Below are positions 45,188 through 55,570 of a stretch of 64,000 nt of DNA, one piece after another (within the stretch, counting starts at the first letter, position 1; each line of letters starts with the position of its first letter). The DNA lies in assembly GCA_019914945.1 (NCBI GenBank), contig CM034099.1:9995001-10059000 (forward strand), written 5' to 3'. The notes beneath the pieces were generated by a model. The model did no database searches. It was given only the letters and a program-made list of their open reading frames with translations, and was not told the origin of the DNA. The DNA is from Typha latifolia (lineage: Eukaryota; Streptophyta; Magnoliopsida; Poales; Typhaceae). The translations under genes and the position numbers were made by a program.

Positions 45188-46950
45188 CTGTGTTTACTTG
45201 TGGAATAAGGGTGGAATATGTATAACTATTCTAATTTTTTTTTATACGAGAAGAAGAGAGCTAATACTAGCATAAATTATTCTAATGTTTAGTTCAATAT
45301 TAGTATAAGGTGTAATAATTATATTTGATGTGATATAAAGTTGAGATTAAAAAATATGTTAGGAATTAGTGATGTTTTACTATATGTTAAATAGTAAATA
45401 GTATGAGCTTTCTATCGTGGACTTTCTTGCATTGTGTAGGGTTAACCCTGCACTGTGTGGAGTTATAACTCCGCACTCAAGTGTGCAGGGTATTATTCTG
45501 CACTTGGGTGTTCATTGATGCTACCGAATCTAGATCTATCACTCCTTGCCTTTTCATTCTTCTTCTTCTCTTCTATTTGCGATTGAGATCTGAGGCCAAA
45601 AGCAACATCCCCGCTCTGGTTTTGCTCGTGGAGATTGTTGTTGCCGCCCAATCAATGTTCCCTTCTTCGTTGTCTTTGATGGACATCCTAATAGCCCCGA
45701 TCCAATTCAACCTTTGGATTCTTGAAGGGCGACGGTGTCGAAGGTAGACTTGGCGATGGTGTTGGAGTGGTTGAGGGCAAGGGCGAAAATGTTGCCCCAC
45801 CATAAGGAGACGCGATCGAGAAGGGGCGGGGAGGCATGATAAAGAAGGACAAGATCATTGCGGTGACGAGGCGAAGGATGGGGAAGGGGAGGTCAATGCG
45901 GTAGAGACCTCGGGGTTGGGAAGGAGATATTGGATCAAAGGATGGAGATGAGCACGTCGCAGAGGTCAGGGTTAAGGTTGAGTGAGCGAAGGAGGTTGAA
46001 CATGAGCTTCTTGCATACAACGAAGGAGAGGGAGCCAATGATCTCGTTGCAAGTGGTCTTGGCGATGGTGGAGATGTTGCGGCCAGCGACGGATTGCTAG
46101 AGGGCTTGGATGAGTGTGCCAGATTGCTTGAAGGTGTCGGTTACCTTGCATTGTGCGGGTACTAGACTTGATCAAACGACCTAGCCCGCTCGTGCTCGGC
46201 CCAACCTAGTTTGGATCGAGCTAAGCCCGACCTGGACCCGATTTAGGCTCGGCTCGGCCTAGGCCTGAACTACCCATGGGCAGCATGAGCCAACCCTTTG
46301 CCCGCCCGACTCGGCTCGGAAGCTTGCCCTTTTGGCCCGCAATTAGGCTCGCCCGTTTTGCTACAGTAATTTGCCCGTTCTGCAACAATAAAAATCAACG
46401 AAAATTTTGGTACTGTACTATTTTGCATTATTTTAAGCACACCTTTAAATTTTTTTAATTTATTATTATTAATTTTTAAATGGAGGAACATAAATATTTA
46501 AAAAAAAAGATAATAGTAAAAAAATTCTAAATATAGCTAAAATGTGGGTTGGGCCGAGTGATTGGTGGGTCGAGCCGGCTCGGCCCGATCGGCTAGCCTG
46601 ATCTCCCACGGGCCGATGGGCGGTAACGGGCTAGACTATTCTAGCCCGGCCTGAACCCGGTCTGGCCCGGGTGATTGGTGGGTCGGGTCATGAACAAATA
46701 CTTAATCTTGGTTGGCTCGTGTATACTGGGTTGCCTTTGGAGATGAGAGAGAGGAGATAACAACTATAGCTGAGATGATTAGTAATTCTATATTATTTTC
46801 TCAAAGAGTAAAATGATAATATTGGGTTATTATTAAATAAAATTTAAAAATTAATATACTAAAATAAGGTAAGATGTTGTTAAGTTACTACACCATAATA
46901 AGGAAGCTTATTCTAGAATAAGTCTATTACTATTCCACAAGAGAACGGGG
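45188..46950. mobile_element. possible TIR transposon carrying a gene fragment
   Basis: The left end GGCTGTGTTTACTTGTGGAATA and the reverse of the right end (GCCCCCGTTCTCTTGTGGAATA at about 46926-46950) match at 16 of 22 positions, including a continuous CTTGTGGAATA-like core. TTA precedes the left end, as in PIF/Harbinger insertions, but the right duplication is not seen. The interior is more GC-rich than its surroundings. It includes protein-like sequence (45690-46170) and a repeat of GGCTCGGCC-type words (46180-46690) that may be a further element. Confidence 0.4.
45690..46170 (-). pseudogene. unrecognised intronless gene fragment
   Basis: On the minus strand a protein-like reading runs through several frames, with internal stops, for about 160 codons (for example SVAGRNISTIAKTTCNEIIGS and LDRVSLWWGNIF). 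I do not recognise the family. GC-rich codon composition and location inside a possible TIR element suggest a captured, decayed piece of a cellular gene. Confidence 0.35.
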
Positions 46951-47483
46951 GCTGTGTATCCAAGCTTATGCTTGAGGTTCACACTTTTCCTTATGATAAG
47001 TGTATTGGGAGTTTGTGCAAGTATTGTAGGATGATTTAGAATTAGGGTGGCAATCGGGTTGGGTTAAGTGGGTTCTTGTTGGGTTCAGGTCGGGTCAACT
47101 TCACCTTGACACGAACACGACCCGGTTAATAAACGAGATATAGTAGACAAGAACACGATTTGATTATTAAACCGGTAACACGATACGACCCATCTAATCC
47201 ATTTATTAAACAGGTTGTGTTAACACGACACGTTAACATGACCTGCCTAATATGTTTAATAAACAGGTCGAGTTAACAGGTTAAGTTAACACATGTTAAG
47301 ACGACTCGTCTAACCCATTGAATAAATAGATCATGTTAACCCGACACATTACTTCAATATCTATTGATTTATCATACAAAGAAAATAACCTATTTTTTAA
47401 CTCAAAACTCATACAACATTAAAATTACAATTCTAATAATTCATCATAACAAAAGTATATACAACAAAATTTGGAGTTTATAA

Positions 47484-47983
47484 CAATATTTTAAAAAGCG
47501 GTCGTGGGTGGCGGGCGGTCACCCCACCGCCTAGCGCCTAGGTGGAAGGCGGGCGACAAGGCGGGGTGACAAGGCAGTCTAGTATTTTTAATATAAATAA
47601 ATAAATAAGTATAGTATATACAGAAGTTTTAATAGTGCACTAAACTAAAACACTAAATAACATAATCACATTGGCTAATTGCTTATTAGTGATAACTGAA
47701 TAACTGAAATATCTGTTTACTAACTCTAGTTTATTCACATGAATTACATTTTAAAATCCTCTAATCAGAAATTATATACTTAAATAGCAGGCAATTAGTA
47801 ATTCTCCCTATTAATAATGAATGACAGTGAAAAAAAAATTCCTTCTCTGTAATCTTACTTCAATAAGATTAAGAGAGAGGGAGAGGGAGAGGGAGAGGGA
47901 GAGGGAGAGGGGGAGGGGGAGGGGGAGGGGGAGGGAGAGGGCGCCCGCCATGGCGGCCGCTTTTTTTGCTTTTCAAAACAGGG
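47484..47983. mobile_element. 500-bp hAT-type MITE with perfect 8-bp TSD
   Basis: It is flanked by GTTTATAA at 47476-47483 and 47984-47991. The ends are related inverted repeats: CAATATTTTAAAAAGCGG on the left and, reversed, CCCTGTTTTG...AAAAAGCGGCCG on the right, extending into a GGCGGGCG-rich core. The interior includes a GGGAGA microsatellite near the right end. It has no coding capacity. Confidence 0.82.
47875..47940. repeat. GGGAGA/GGGGGA microsatellite
   Basis: A hexanucleotide purine tract of about ten units shifts from GGGAGA to GGGGGA. It lies inside the 500-bp MITE. Confidence 0.9.
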
Positions 47984-48510
47984 GTTTATAATAAGATTCA
48001 ACTTTTAAGCCCAAATCCATACAAGTTTTAGTTCCAATTCTCAAATGTAACAATCCCATGACAATTAGAACAAAATTTGAAATTTATAGTTATTTGGGAG
48101 ATGAGGGCGATAGTGAGGGTTGGATCGAGGCTTGGAGTCAGGACTTGGGTGGGGAGGAGCCAGCAAGGGGGTGTTAGAGGTAGGGGAGATGCCGAGATGA
48201 GGGCGGCGATAGCGTAGGGAGAGAATGAATAGGAAATGAGTTGAGGCATTGAGAGTGTGCTAGAGTGGGAGTTAGGGTTATTTAGTTTAGTATATTTAGT
48301 GTTCGTTGGCGAGTTGGCTGGTTGACGGCGCCTATATACTTAAAACAGGTTAAATGGGTCAGCTATATAAATTCGAACACGATTTGATTATTAATCGGGT
48401 TAGATGGGTTGATCCGCTTATTACCTGAATCCGATTAAGTTAAATCCAAACTCGATAAAGAGGCGGGTTTATAGGGTCGGGTCAAAATCTGCCACCTCTA
48501 GTTTAAAATG

Positions 48511-49263
48511 TGATGCGATTCAGACCACACTATGTTATCTCGTGCATAGATATAACCTACGTACCCTATTTCTTGTTTTGGTTTAGTAGTTTTCTTCATA
48601 AAATAAGAATTTTGGTTTTCACGTTCGAACGCGTGGTCACGTTCGAATGCTCTTGTTCAAACACCTGCATATGTTTGTACATACAGAGGATGTGTATTGT
48701 GCGTTCAAACACGATTTGCGAGAATGTATTATCTCTAAGTTTACCATTTGTTAGTTTGGCTTGTTAGGTTAGCCTATTAATATGTGGATGGCAACCTAAT
48801 TGGGATTATGAATGAATATTAAATTTTCTTTCCTTTCTCTTGTACCCTAACTCTTCTCCTCCTCGTTCAAGTCTTAGTCGTGTGCCATCTCGACGCTAGT
48901 TGCCTTTATTTCCCCTCGACTATCGAGTCCTCCCTCCTCCTTGGGATCTCGACCAACTTCTCCCTCCTCATCCTAATCCCTTCAACACCATGTGCCACCA
49001 AATCTATCACCATTATCACCACCTTTATCATCATCATCACTATCACTCGTCATCTCCACTTTCATTGGAATATTGTATATTTTTGCTCCAGGTGCAGTCA
49101 GAATCTGCAAAGGGTGTGAATATCAAAGACGTAGATCAGATAGATACGGAACGATCACCACTGGTTTCGTAATTTTCTGACTACGGAAGAATATTTTGAG
49201 AATATTCTCCTCCGACTGTGCGGACTGCTTCCTTGATCGGGGACAGACTCACGATCCATAGCA
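48511..49263 (+). repeat. solo family C LTR
   Basis: It starts TGATGCGATTCAG, which matches the start of family C LTRs, and ends ACGATCCATAGCA, where the usual end is TATCA. The body matches the LTR at 37455 in reverse, including the palindrome cluster (48620-48720), the TATA region near 48776 and the ATC/ACC-rich leader. No gag or primer site follows. Flanks AAATG and GAATT do not match, so the duplication is lost or the ends are eroded. Confidence 0.75.
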
Positions 49264-49586
49264 GAATTTGATCTTAATGAGATCATCATATAGTTGAATT
49301 TGGATCTTCTACAAGAGAGGATTAGCCTTTTATTTTTAATTCCACCTAGCGAAGGATCTCTAATCAATAAGAAAAAGGAAGAAAAAGGATGTTGCAGCAA
49401 AGCATTTAATGCAAGGTCATGTGGATGTTTTATATGCCGGTCATAGATGTTTTATATTTCCGTCATACTCTAGCTAGTATATACTCGAATAGTGTAGCGC
49501 TGGATATTATTGCTGATATATAGATTTTTCTTTGTTTCTCTTGGCGACTCATGTTCCTATCGTAAAATCAAAATTTTTGTTTTTAG

Positions 49587-50098
49587 AAAAGTTTACAAAT
49601 CACACCTTTTACCTATTTTGTGATCCATTTTTTGAGGATTTTGTAATACGACCTCTTTTTTTTTATAAATTTTATTTAACATCCTAGATTAATTTAAACG
49701 GTATCAACAAAGAAATATTCTGTTAAAATATTCCTATATGTTTTTTTTTTCTTTTTCTCTCCCATATTTTAAATTTTTACTATCGGGTGAGATGACCAGC
49801 TCGCATCATCTTTTCTAGGGAAAGGAGGAGGAGGAGGAGGAGGAGGAGGAGGGGGGGAAGACGAGGGAAGGTGGTGGCGACGACAATAGTGTGAGGTGGT
49901 TGGGGGAAGATGGTGGAGAGGTAAAGAAGAAAGGAGGGTTGGTGGGGGTATATAATTTGGTCAATGTCAGTTAATCAAAGTAACGTCAAAGTGCTAAATA
50001 AAATTATAGACAAAATGAGGGGTTGAGTTATAAAATACTCAAAGACAGTGTGTAAATCACAAAATAGGTAAAATGTAGGGTGTGATTTATAAAGTTTT
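49587..50098. mobile_element. 512-bp element with about 100-bp terminal inverted repeats
   Basis: The first roughly 100 bases (AAAAGTTTACAAATCACACC onward) recur in reverse at the other end (to ATTTATAAAGTTTT), with indels. Long inverted repeats of this size fit a Mutator-like non-autonomous element. No clear 9-bp target duplication was found. The middle holds a GGA microsatellite at about 49826-49856 and a purine-rich tract. Confidence 0.65.
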
Positions 50099-50265
50099 GT
50101 TATTTATTTTATTTTATTTATTATTATTATTTTTTGCATATGCTGCATTTGGTTGTGAGTCCACTATTTAAAGGTGTCTCCTTGTCTAAGAGTACATGTC
50201 TATTTATTGTATCAGTGCACTTTTGACTGGAATTTTGTGGGCGACCCACTAGGGTTATGGTCAAT

Positions 50266-53099
50266 TAGGGTGGCAATTGGTTGGGTTAAGCGGGTTCGGG
50301 TCGAGTCGGGTTTGGGTCGAGTCGGGTTCACTTTGACACGAACATGACCCGATTAATAAATGGGCTATATTTAGTAGACACGAACACGACCCGATTATAA
50401 AACGGGTAACACGACACGACCCGCCTAACCCATTTAATAAACGGGTCGTGTTACCACGTTAACACAACCTGATTTAATGAATCCTATATAAAATTCAATA
50501 TTTATTAATTTATCATATAAACAAAATGATCTATTTTCAACTCAAAACTTATACAACATCAAAATTACAATTCTAATAATTCAACATAACAAAAGTCCAT
50601 ACAATAAAGCTTGAAGTTTAGAAATTTTTTTTAACTCTTAAGCCCAAATCCATACAACAAATTGTATAGATTAAAATTTAGAATAAATTCATACAAGTTT
50701 TAGTTTCAACTCTCATATGTAACAATCACATTACAATAACAAAGTTTAAAGTTTATGATCTATTATAAATAATAAATAGTTTGAAATAAGTAAAACTAAT
50801 AACATTAAGCCTTTTTATGAAAGCTACGGGTGAGGAAAAGCCATAAAGAGCACTATCTCATTCACGGGTATCTCCCTTACCCAAGACAAGTGAACAAGGC
50901 ATCTTCTCTGTCTACACCAGGGAGTTAGTTCAACTCAGAGAATGTCTCATGCACAAAGAGAAGTCAGGTTTGTGATGCAATTTTACAGTAACAACAACAT
51001 GCAGCATCAGCAGCAGCTCAATAATATCACTCATCCCTCGTTTGATGCTTTGTCCTACAATTCCATCAACCTGATTAATAGCACCATCAATTCCTCACGT
51101 ACCAAGTTTAGAAACACTTACCAGTTTGATGTTTGTGTCTTTTGAATTGCCGTCACAATCAAAGTGCATGATGGATGCCGCTTTAATGCTTTTTAACATA
51201 TCATGGACCTTACTTGGCAATGTTGAGAAAGCCTCGGCACGCATCGACTTCGGGTAGCCCCATCAGTATAATGGTTTGGTAGTTGATTTACCAGTTCAAG
51301 CCAATGGAAGCCTGGGAAATGGAGAGGAAGAGATGTCCGTCAAGAAGCATGTAAATTCTCAGTGTAAACACAACCAGTGGGTTTTGCCCTTCAATCTTCC
51401 AGCAATATTTCTGATGAGTGGAAGTCCAACTTGACATGGGATTCAACCCCTTGTATATTCTTCGAACAAATGCCATACTTAAATCAGATGTAGTATACTG
51501 CAAAAGAAAAGAAACCTCTTCTCTGTTAGCATTGCTGCTAGCATGGACAAAACTAGAGCTCATTAGAGTGATGTGGGCATCTTAAAGACAATTCCTGTTA
51601 ACAGCAAAGCTTAACAGAATGAGAAGAAGGATACTTCAGCTATTTCATATGTGACTAGAGGTCGAACCCAAACAAAATAATTTTTCTTGGTAGGTGCGAT
51701 ACGTTGAACATAAATCCAATTTTTCAATGTTTTGATTCCTTGAGTTTTTTTTTTTCTGTTTCTGGTGGTATCAAAATGCCGCTTTGCCCGGATGTCTTAT
51801 CTGTCTCACCAGGAAAATGAATATCACCAGAAAAGATTTTCAATTCAATATTTTTTTTTTCTCTCCACTCGGACTAATCCACTTACTCGGCTTCTTGTAT
51901 TTAAAGTGAGTCCTCCAATGATACTATTGTTATATTGAACTATTGAAGTCCTTGAACAATTAGTGATAGCTTTTGTACTTTAAATACAGAACCAGTTCTA
52001 GGAGTAGATGATGCAGTTTGTACTTTCTAGTGTACACTATCTGATGATAGAGAAATTTATCAGTAGGCTAACAAGCATGATATCATAACCTCTTTGCTTT
52101 CGTATACTCTTTGGTGATTCTCAATGTCTTTCACATGATGAGTTAGCACAAGGAGCAGGAGGGATTACTAAAATCAATTAGTACTATCACTAAAGAGAAG
52201 ATAGTTAACAGGCACATGGAACTTGAAGTTTTAGTCAATGTTTCAAGGTTGTGAAACAATATAACAGCCACTGAGGAAAGCCAGCTAAATCATTGCACAT
52301 GAGTTAACCAAAGCCTCTTTCATGACAGGATTAAAAATATAACCCAATCTTCTTATTCGAGCAATATTTTTGTACAACTATCATAGCAAAGATAATTTCC
52401 TCCTATTTAACTTCAAGAAAGAACATTACCAACTGACATATCATATCTGAGAGCCCCCTTCCGTAGCATGAGGAAATTCACAAAATCTACCTCTTTTTGC
52501 ACAAAAGTTAGAAGACCATTCTATTGCAAATATAGACATCTAAAGACCTCAGGCTTGGCGATTGCGGCTATGATGATGAGGGCTTGGTAGGCAGCGACGA
52601 TGAGGGCTCAGCAGGCAGCGGCGGTGATGGTGAGGGTAGATGGTGAGGAGATCCGACGGCGGTGAGGGATTTAATGGAGGCATCGCAAGCGAAGACGACA
52701 ACGGAGGCACCGTGACAGGCGAAGACGGGGACAGAAGAACTAGGGTAGGCTGTAGACGGTCGTCGATTGTGATTGGAGAGATTAAAGAGATGGGGGCAAA
52801 ATTTTCTTTTTTCCCAAAAGGATGAGGCGGCCGGAGAGATTGAGATTTGAGAGAGTGGGTTAAATTTGGGAACTTAGAGTTTTTAGACACTTTATATATA
52901 TAACGAGTTAGCGGGTTGATCAGACCCGACCCGACCTGTATGCTTAAACGGGTCAAAATGGGTCAGTAGTATAAATCTGAACACGACCCGATTATTAAAC
53001 ATGTTTACGACCTGAACCCGATTAGACTAAATCCAAACTCGATTAAGAGCCGGGTCATCATGTCGAGTTATTAGGTTGGATCAAATTTTGCTATACCTA
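50266..53099. mobile_element. hAT-like non-autonomous element 2 (2.8 kb)
   Basis: The left end is TAGGGTGGCAATTGG, the right end is decayed (TTTTGCTATACCTA), and the flanks are TGGTCAAT (50258-50265) and TCGTCAAT (53100-53107), matching at 7 of 8 bases. About 400 bp at the left and 500 bp at the right are homologous to element 1. The central 1.7 kb is not shared. No transposase is encoded. Its right boundary lies about 330 bp upstream of the BPM gene's promoter repeat. Confidence 0.8.
50820..52540. other. unshared central segment of hAT element 2, possibly captured
   Basis: This segment has the texture of cellular gene sequence. On the minus strand a possible exon starts after a TTTTGCAG acceptor near 51500 and reads TSDLSMAFVRRIYKGLNP, then on to about 51288, and is open with its upstream flank for 91 codons. 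A plus-strand CAT/CAG-rich stretch lies at 50990-51020. I do not recognise the source gene. Confidence 0.4.
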
Positions 53100-53432
53100 T
53101 CGTCAATGGGTACCTGAGCACGGGGGGCCTTTTCTTTTTTGAACTCTGATCTTATTTGAGTTTTTTTTTTTTTTTTGTAATCCATGACGGTTAACTAATG
53201 AATTTCTTATTGTTGCTTTGTGTGCTTAATCAAGATCTTCGGACCGGAGGCACAAGTATTTCCTATGTGGTTCTTTCCTTTTGTTGTACCTCGAGTAATT
53301 CGCCACCGGAAGGAAGCGTCGCGGACACCAAAATCCTAATACAAGACAGCCTCGTAGAGTGGGAATAAAACTCCGTCCTTCCTGATGCTGTTTTCTTTGT
53401 CGTACTCGGACTCAGCTAAGGAGAAAATTTTG

Positions 53433-53516
53433 AAACCTATATAAATACGAGACCTTGGATAAACCTATATAAATACGAGAAATTGGATAAACCTATGTAA
53501 ATACGAGACCTTGGAT
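53433..53516 (+). promoter_or_regulatory. three tandem 28-bp units with TATA-like cores
   Basis: Units lie at 53433-53460, 53461-53488 and 53489-53516. The first two contain TATATAAATA (53438-53447 and 53466-53475), and the third has the weaker TATGTAAATA (53494-53503). They differ from each other at only one to three positions. They lie 60-145 bp before the BPM start codon, where a core promoter is expected, so any of the three could set the transcription start. Confidence 0.75.
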
Positions 53517-53576
53517 AATTTTTCGTCTTTTTTACTAGCAAAGCTTCTGCATCGTCTCCGAAACTCCGTCGACATC

Positions 53577-54785
53577 ATGACCCCTGCTCCCACTGCACCT
53601 TTACTTACCCAAGGCGGGACAGAGGTAACAACTTCCACGAGCATAACAGAGACGGAGAGAGGATCACACGAGTTTAAAATAACTTGTTATTCCCTCAATA
53701 AAGGCATCGGCATCGGCAAATCTATTAGATCCAACGTCTTCAAAGTTGGCGGCCATCAGTGGATGATTTATTACTTCCCTGATGGGCGAAGGGAACAAGA
53801 CGAGGGCGCCTACATATCCCTTGTCCTCTCGCTCGTGAGTGCTGCAACCGACGTGCGTGCTATGTTCATGTTCACACTGCTGGATCGCAGCGGTAACCCG
53901 TTGCACGTACGACAGAAGCGTGTCGTGCACAACTTCAGGTGGAGGGGCTTTCAATGGGGTCATATGCGTTTCATTAGCAAGACAGATTTGGAGAAATCGG
54001 ACTATCTCTACGAGGATTGCTTGACGATTAAATGCGAGATTGATGTGATAACGGCGTGTCGGACAGAGCCTAATTCTCCGCCCTGGTGTCCGTTTGAAGT
54101 GCCACCGCCAAATTTACATCAGGACATAGGGAAGCTCTTGAACACCGGAGATGGCGCAGACGTCGCCTTCAAAGTGGACGGGCAGGTCTTCCTTGCGCAC
54201 AGATTGGTGCTCGCAAGCCGGTCGCGGGTGTTTAGTGCCGAACTCTTAGGGGAGATGAAAGAAGGTCAAAACTGTGTACCGATCGATGACATGGACGAAA
54301 GCCAAAACAAGATGCAGATGCCGTGTATAACTATATATGACATGGAAGCCGAAGTTTTTAAGGCGTTGCTTCACTTCGCATACCAAGACTCTTTGCCCGA
54401 CATGGAGGAGCTAACGCCTGCGCAATCCATCGTGCTGGCGCAGCACCTCCTCGTGGCGGCGGATCGGTACGATTTCGAGAGGCTAAAGCTGATATGCGAA
54501 AGAAAGTTGATCGAGGACGTGGAGATAGACACAGTGGCCACCACCTTGGCTTTGGCCGAGCAACACAGATGCCCTCATCTTAAGGCTGTTTGCCTCGACT
54601 TCGCCGCCGCCTCACGGGAGAATCTGATAGGCATGGTGTTAACCAGTGGTTTCGAGCATCTCATAGAGAGCTGCCCCTCGGTTGTCAAGGAACTCCAGGA
54701 CAAGGTATGCTTCCACTCCAATTTGAAAGAGTTGTTGGGAAAGCTATCAGATTCCCGGAAGAAACGGAAGATCGCAAGTGAATGA
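53577..54785 (+). CDS. MATH-BTB (BPM-type) Cullin-3 adaptor, intronless
   Basis: This encodes 402 residues. The frame is open further upstream, but only via a TTG at 53511, so the first ATG at 53577 is taken as the start. The MATH domain spans about residues 30-156 (HEFKITCYSL, GGHQWMIYYFPDG, FISKTDLEKSDYL). The BTB/POZ domain spans about 186-312, with the typical DGADVAFKV, FLAHRLVLASRSRVF and VFKALLHFAYQD segments and LLVAADRYDFERLKLICE. A BACK-like helical part follows to about 375, and a basic tail RKKRK at about 394-398 may be a nuclear signal. BPM proteins bring substrates to Cullin-3 ubiquitin ligases through BTB, with MATH binding the target. The frame is intact, so the gene is probably functional. 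Many plant BPM genes have introns, so the lack of any here could mean a retrocopy or the intronless MATH-BTB class expanded in some monocots. Confidence 0.93.
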   Translation: MTPAPTAPLLTQGGTEVTTSTSITETERGSHEFKITCYSLNKGIGIGKSIRSNVFKVGGHQWMIYYFPDGRREQDEGAYISLVLSLVSAATDVRAMFMFTLLDRSGNPLHVRQKRVVHNFRWRGFQWGHMRFISKTDLEKSDYLYEDCLTIKCEIDVITACRTEPNSPPWCPFEVPPPNLHQDIGKLLNTGDGADVAFKVDGQVFLAHRLVLASRSRVFSAELLGEMKEGQNCVPIDDMDESQNKMQMPCITIYDMEAEVFKALLHFAYQDSLPDMEELTPAQSIVLAQHLLVAADRYDFERLKLICERKLIEDVEIDTVATTLALAEQHRCPHLKAVCLDFAAASRENLIGMVLTSGFEHLIESCPSVVKELQDKVCFHSNLKELLGKLSDSRKKRKIASE

Positions 54786-55019
54786 ATAACTTTTTATTTT
54801 TATTTTTATTTATTTTTAGCGCCAATGAATAGCCTTATCTTTATATTCAAATTTTTGACCAATGTTGGTATATTCTTTTTCATCGATGTATTGTGTGTTT
54901 TACTCACACTAGTTTCTTGTGGTCAATGGACGTATCTGAGGTATCTTTTGGTTCTAACTTTTGACTAATGCGAGCGTAATAAACTGTGTATAAAAGGAAA
55001 TAGTCTTTACTCTGTTCAA
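54786..55019. other. BPM 3' flank
   Basis: AT-rich sequence follows the stop codon, with an A/T-rich tract at 54790-54820 and AATAAA near 54978. It plausibly holds the 3' UTR and polyadenylation site. Confidence 0.5.
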
Positions 55020-55177
55020 TTCCCACTACAACATTTGGAAAATCTTCAGGATCCGCCAAACTGAAGGATGTTGATGGAGTTGGGCTTGGACGATGACTTG
55101 GATACCCGAATCTGACTTCATGGACCGCTATCTAGAGCTGACACCTTGAAGGCAAGGTGAATGGAAGCGTGGTGGAG
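55020..55177 (+). pseudogene. 3' remnant of a gypsy element
   Basis: The stretch before 55150 reads like the acidic tail after a chromodomain (ESDFMDRYLELTP, compare EFKDRFTNFKP in element B). It is followed by a GAAGGCAAGGTGAATGGAAG purine-type tract. It abuts an LTR start. Confidence 0.6.
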
Positions 55178-55570
55178 TGAAACGACTCGGTCCATATTAG
55201 CTCTACTCGCGACATTGGGTTCATTGAGATGAACCTATTTATCTAATTAATTTTTATTTAAAGAAATAAAATGAATTTGCCATAGGGCGTTCGAACGCAA
55301 GGGCCGCGTTCGAACAGGCCATGCGAATGCCTGCATGCGTTCACAAAAATAGATAATGTGATTTGCGCGTTTGAACAAGCTTGGGCTATTCGAACGCGAT
55401 CGTTCAAGCACTTGCACACGTTCGCAATGACAGAGAACTGTAATTCTATATTCGATCGTGATCGGACGCGTTTGAATGCACTGCGACAAAAATTGTTAAT
55501 TTGTTAGGATTTTGTAACTAAGTTGGGGTTCCTAGGGTGAGCCTCTATATTTATATGGAGGAAACTCTAT
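55178..55570 (+). repeat. truncated LTR of a further family
   Basis: It starts TGAAACGACTCGG, unlike families A, B, C and F, but contains the same GCGTTCGAACGC cluster (55285-55475, exact copy at about 55286-55297). It breaks off near 55570 into minus-strand family A integrase. Confidence 0.65.

Larger units (their letters stand above)
47043..48500. mobile_element. hAT-like non-autonomous element 1
   Basis: The left end TAGGGTGGCAATCGGG and the reverse of the right end (TAGAGGTGGCAGA) form an imperfect inverted repeat typical of hAT elements. The flanks are TTTAGAAT and, one base out of register, TTTAAAAT, a 7-of-8 match. The subterminal regions contain many GGGTCGGGTC, ACACGAC and TTAACACG words on both sides. 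No transposase is encoded. A 500-bp MITE lies inside it. It is the same family as the element at 50266. Confidence 0.75.

Noticed and set aside
45481..45747. 88-codon plus-strand frame (VLFCTWVFIDATES region)
   Set aside because: It overlaps the minus-strand gene fragment and is rich in hydrophobic codons from pyrimidine tracts. No family is recognised.
48511..49263. Target-site duplication AAATG/GAATT for the solo C LTR
   Set aside because: The five-base flanks do not match, so no duplication is claimed.
53511..53576. Upstream extension of the BPM protein by 22 residues
   Set aside because: The extension begins with TTG and lies in the TATA-like repeat. The first ATG is at 53577.
53664..53963. 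99-codon minus-strand frame inside the BPM gene
   Set aside because: It is antisense to the MATH domain coding sequence and has no independent support.
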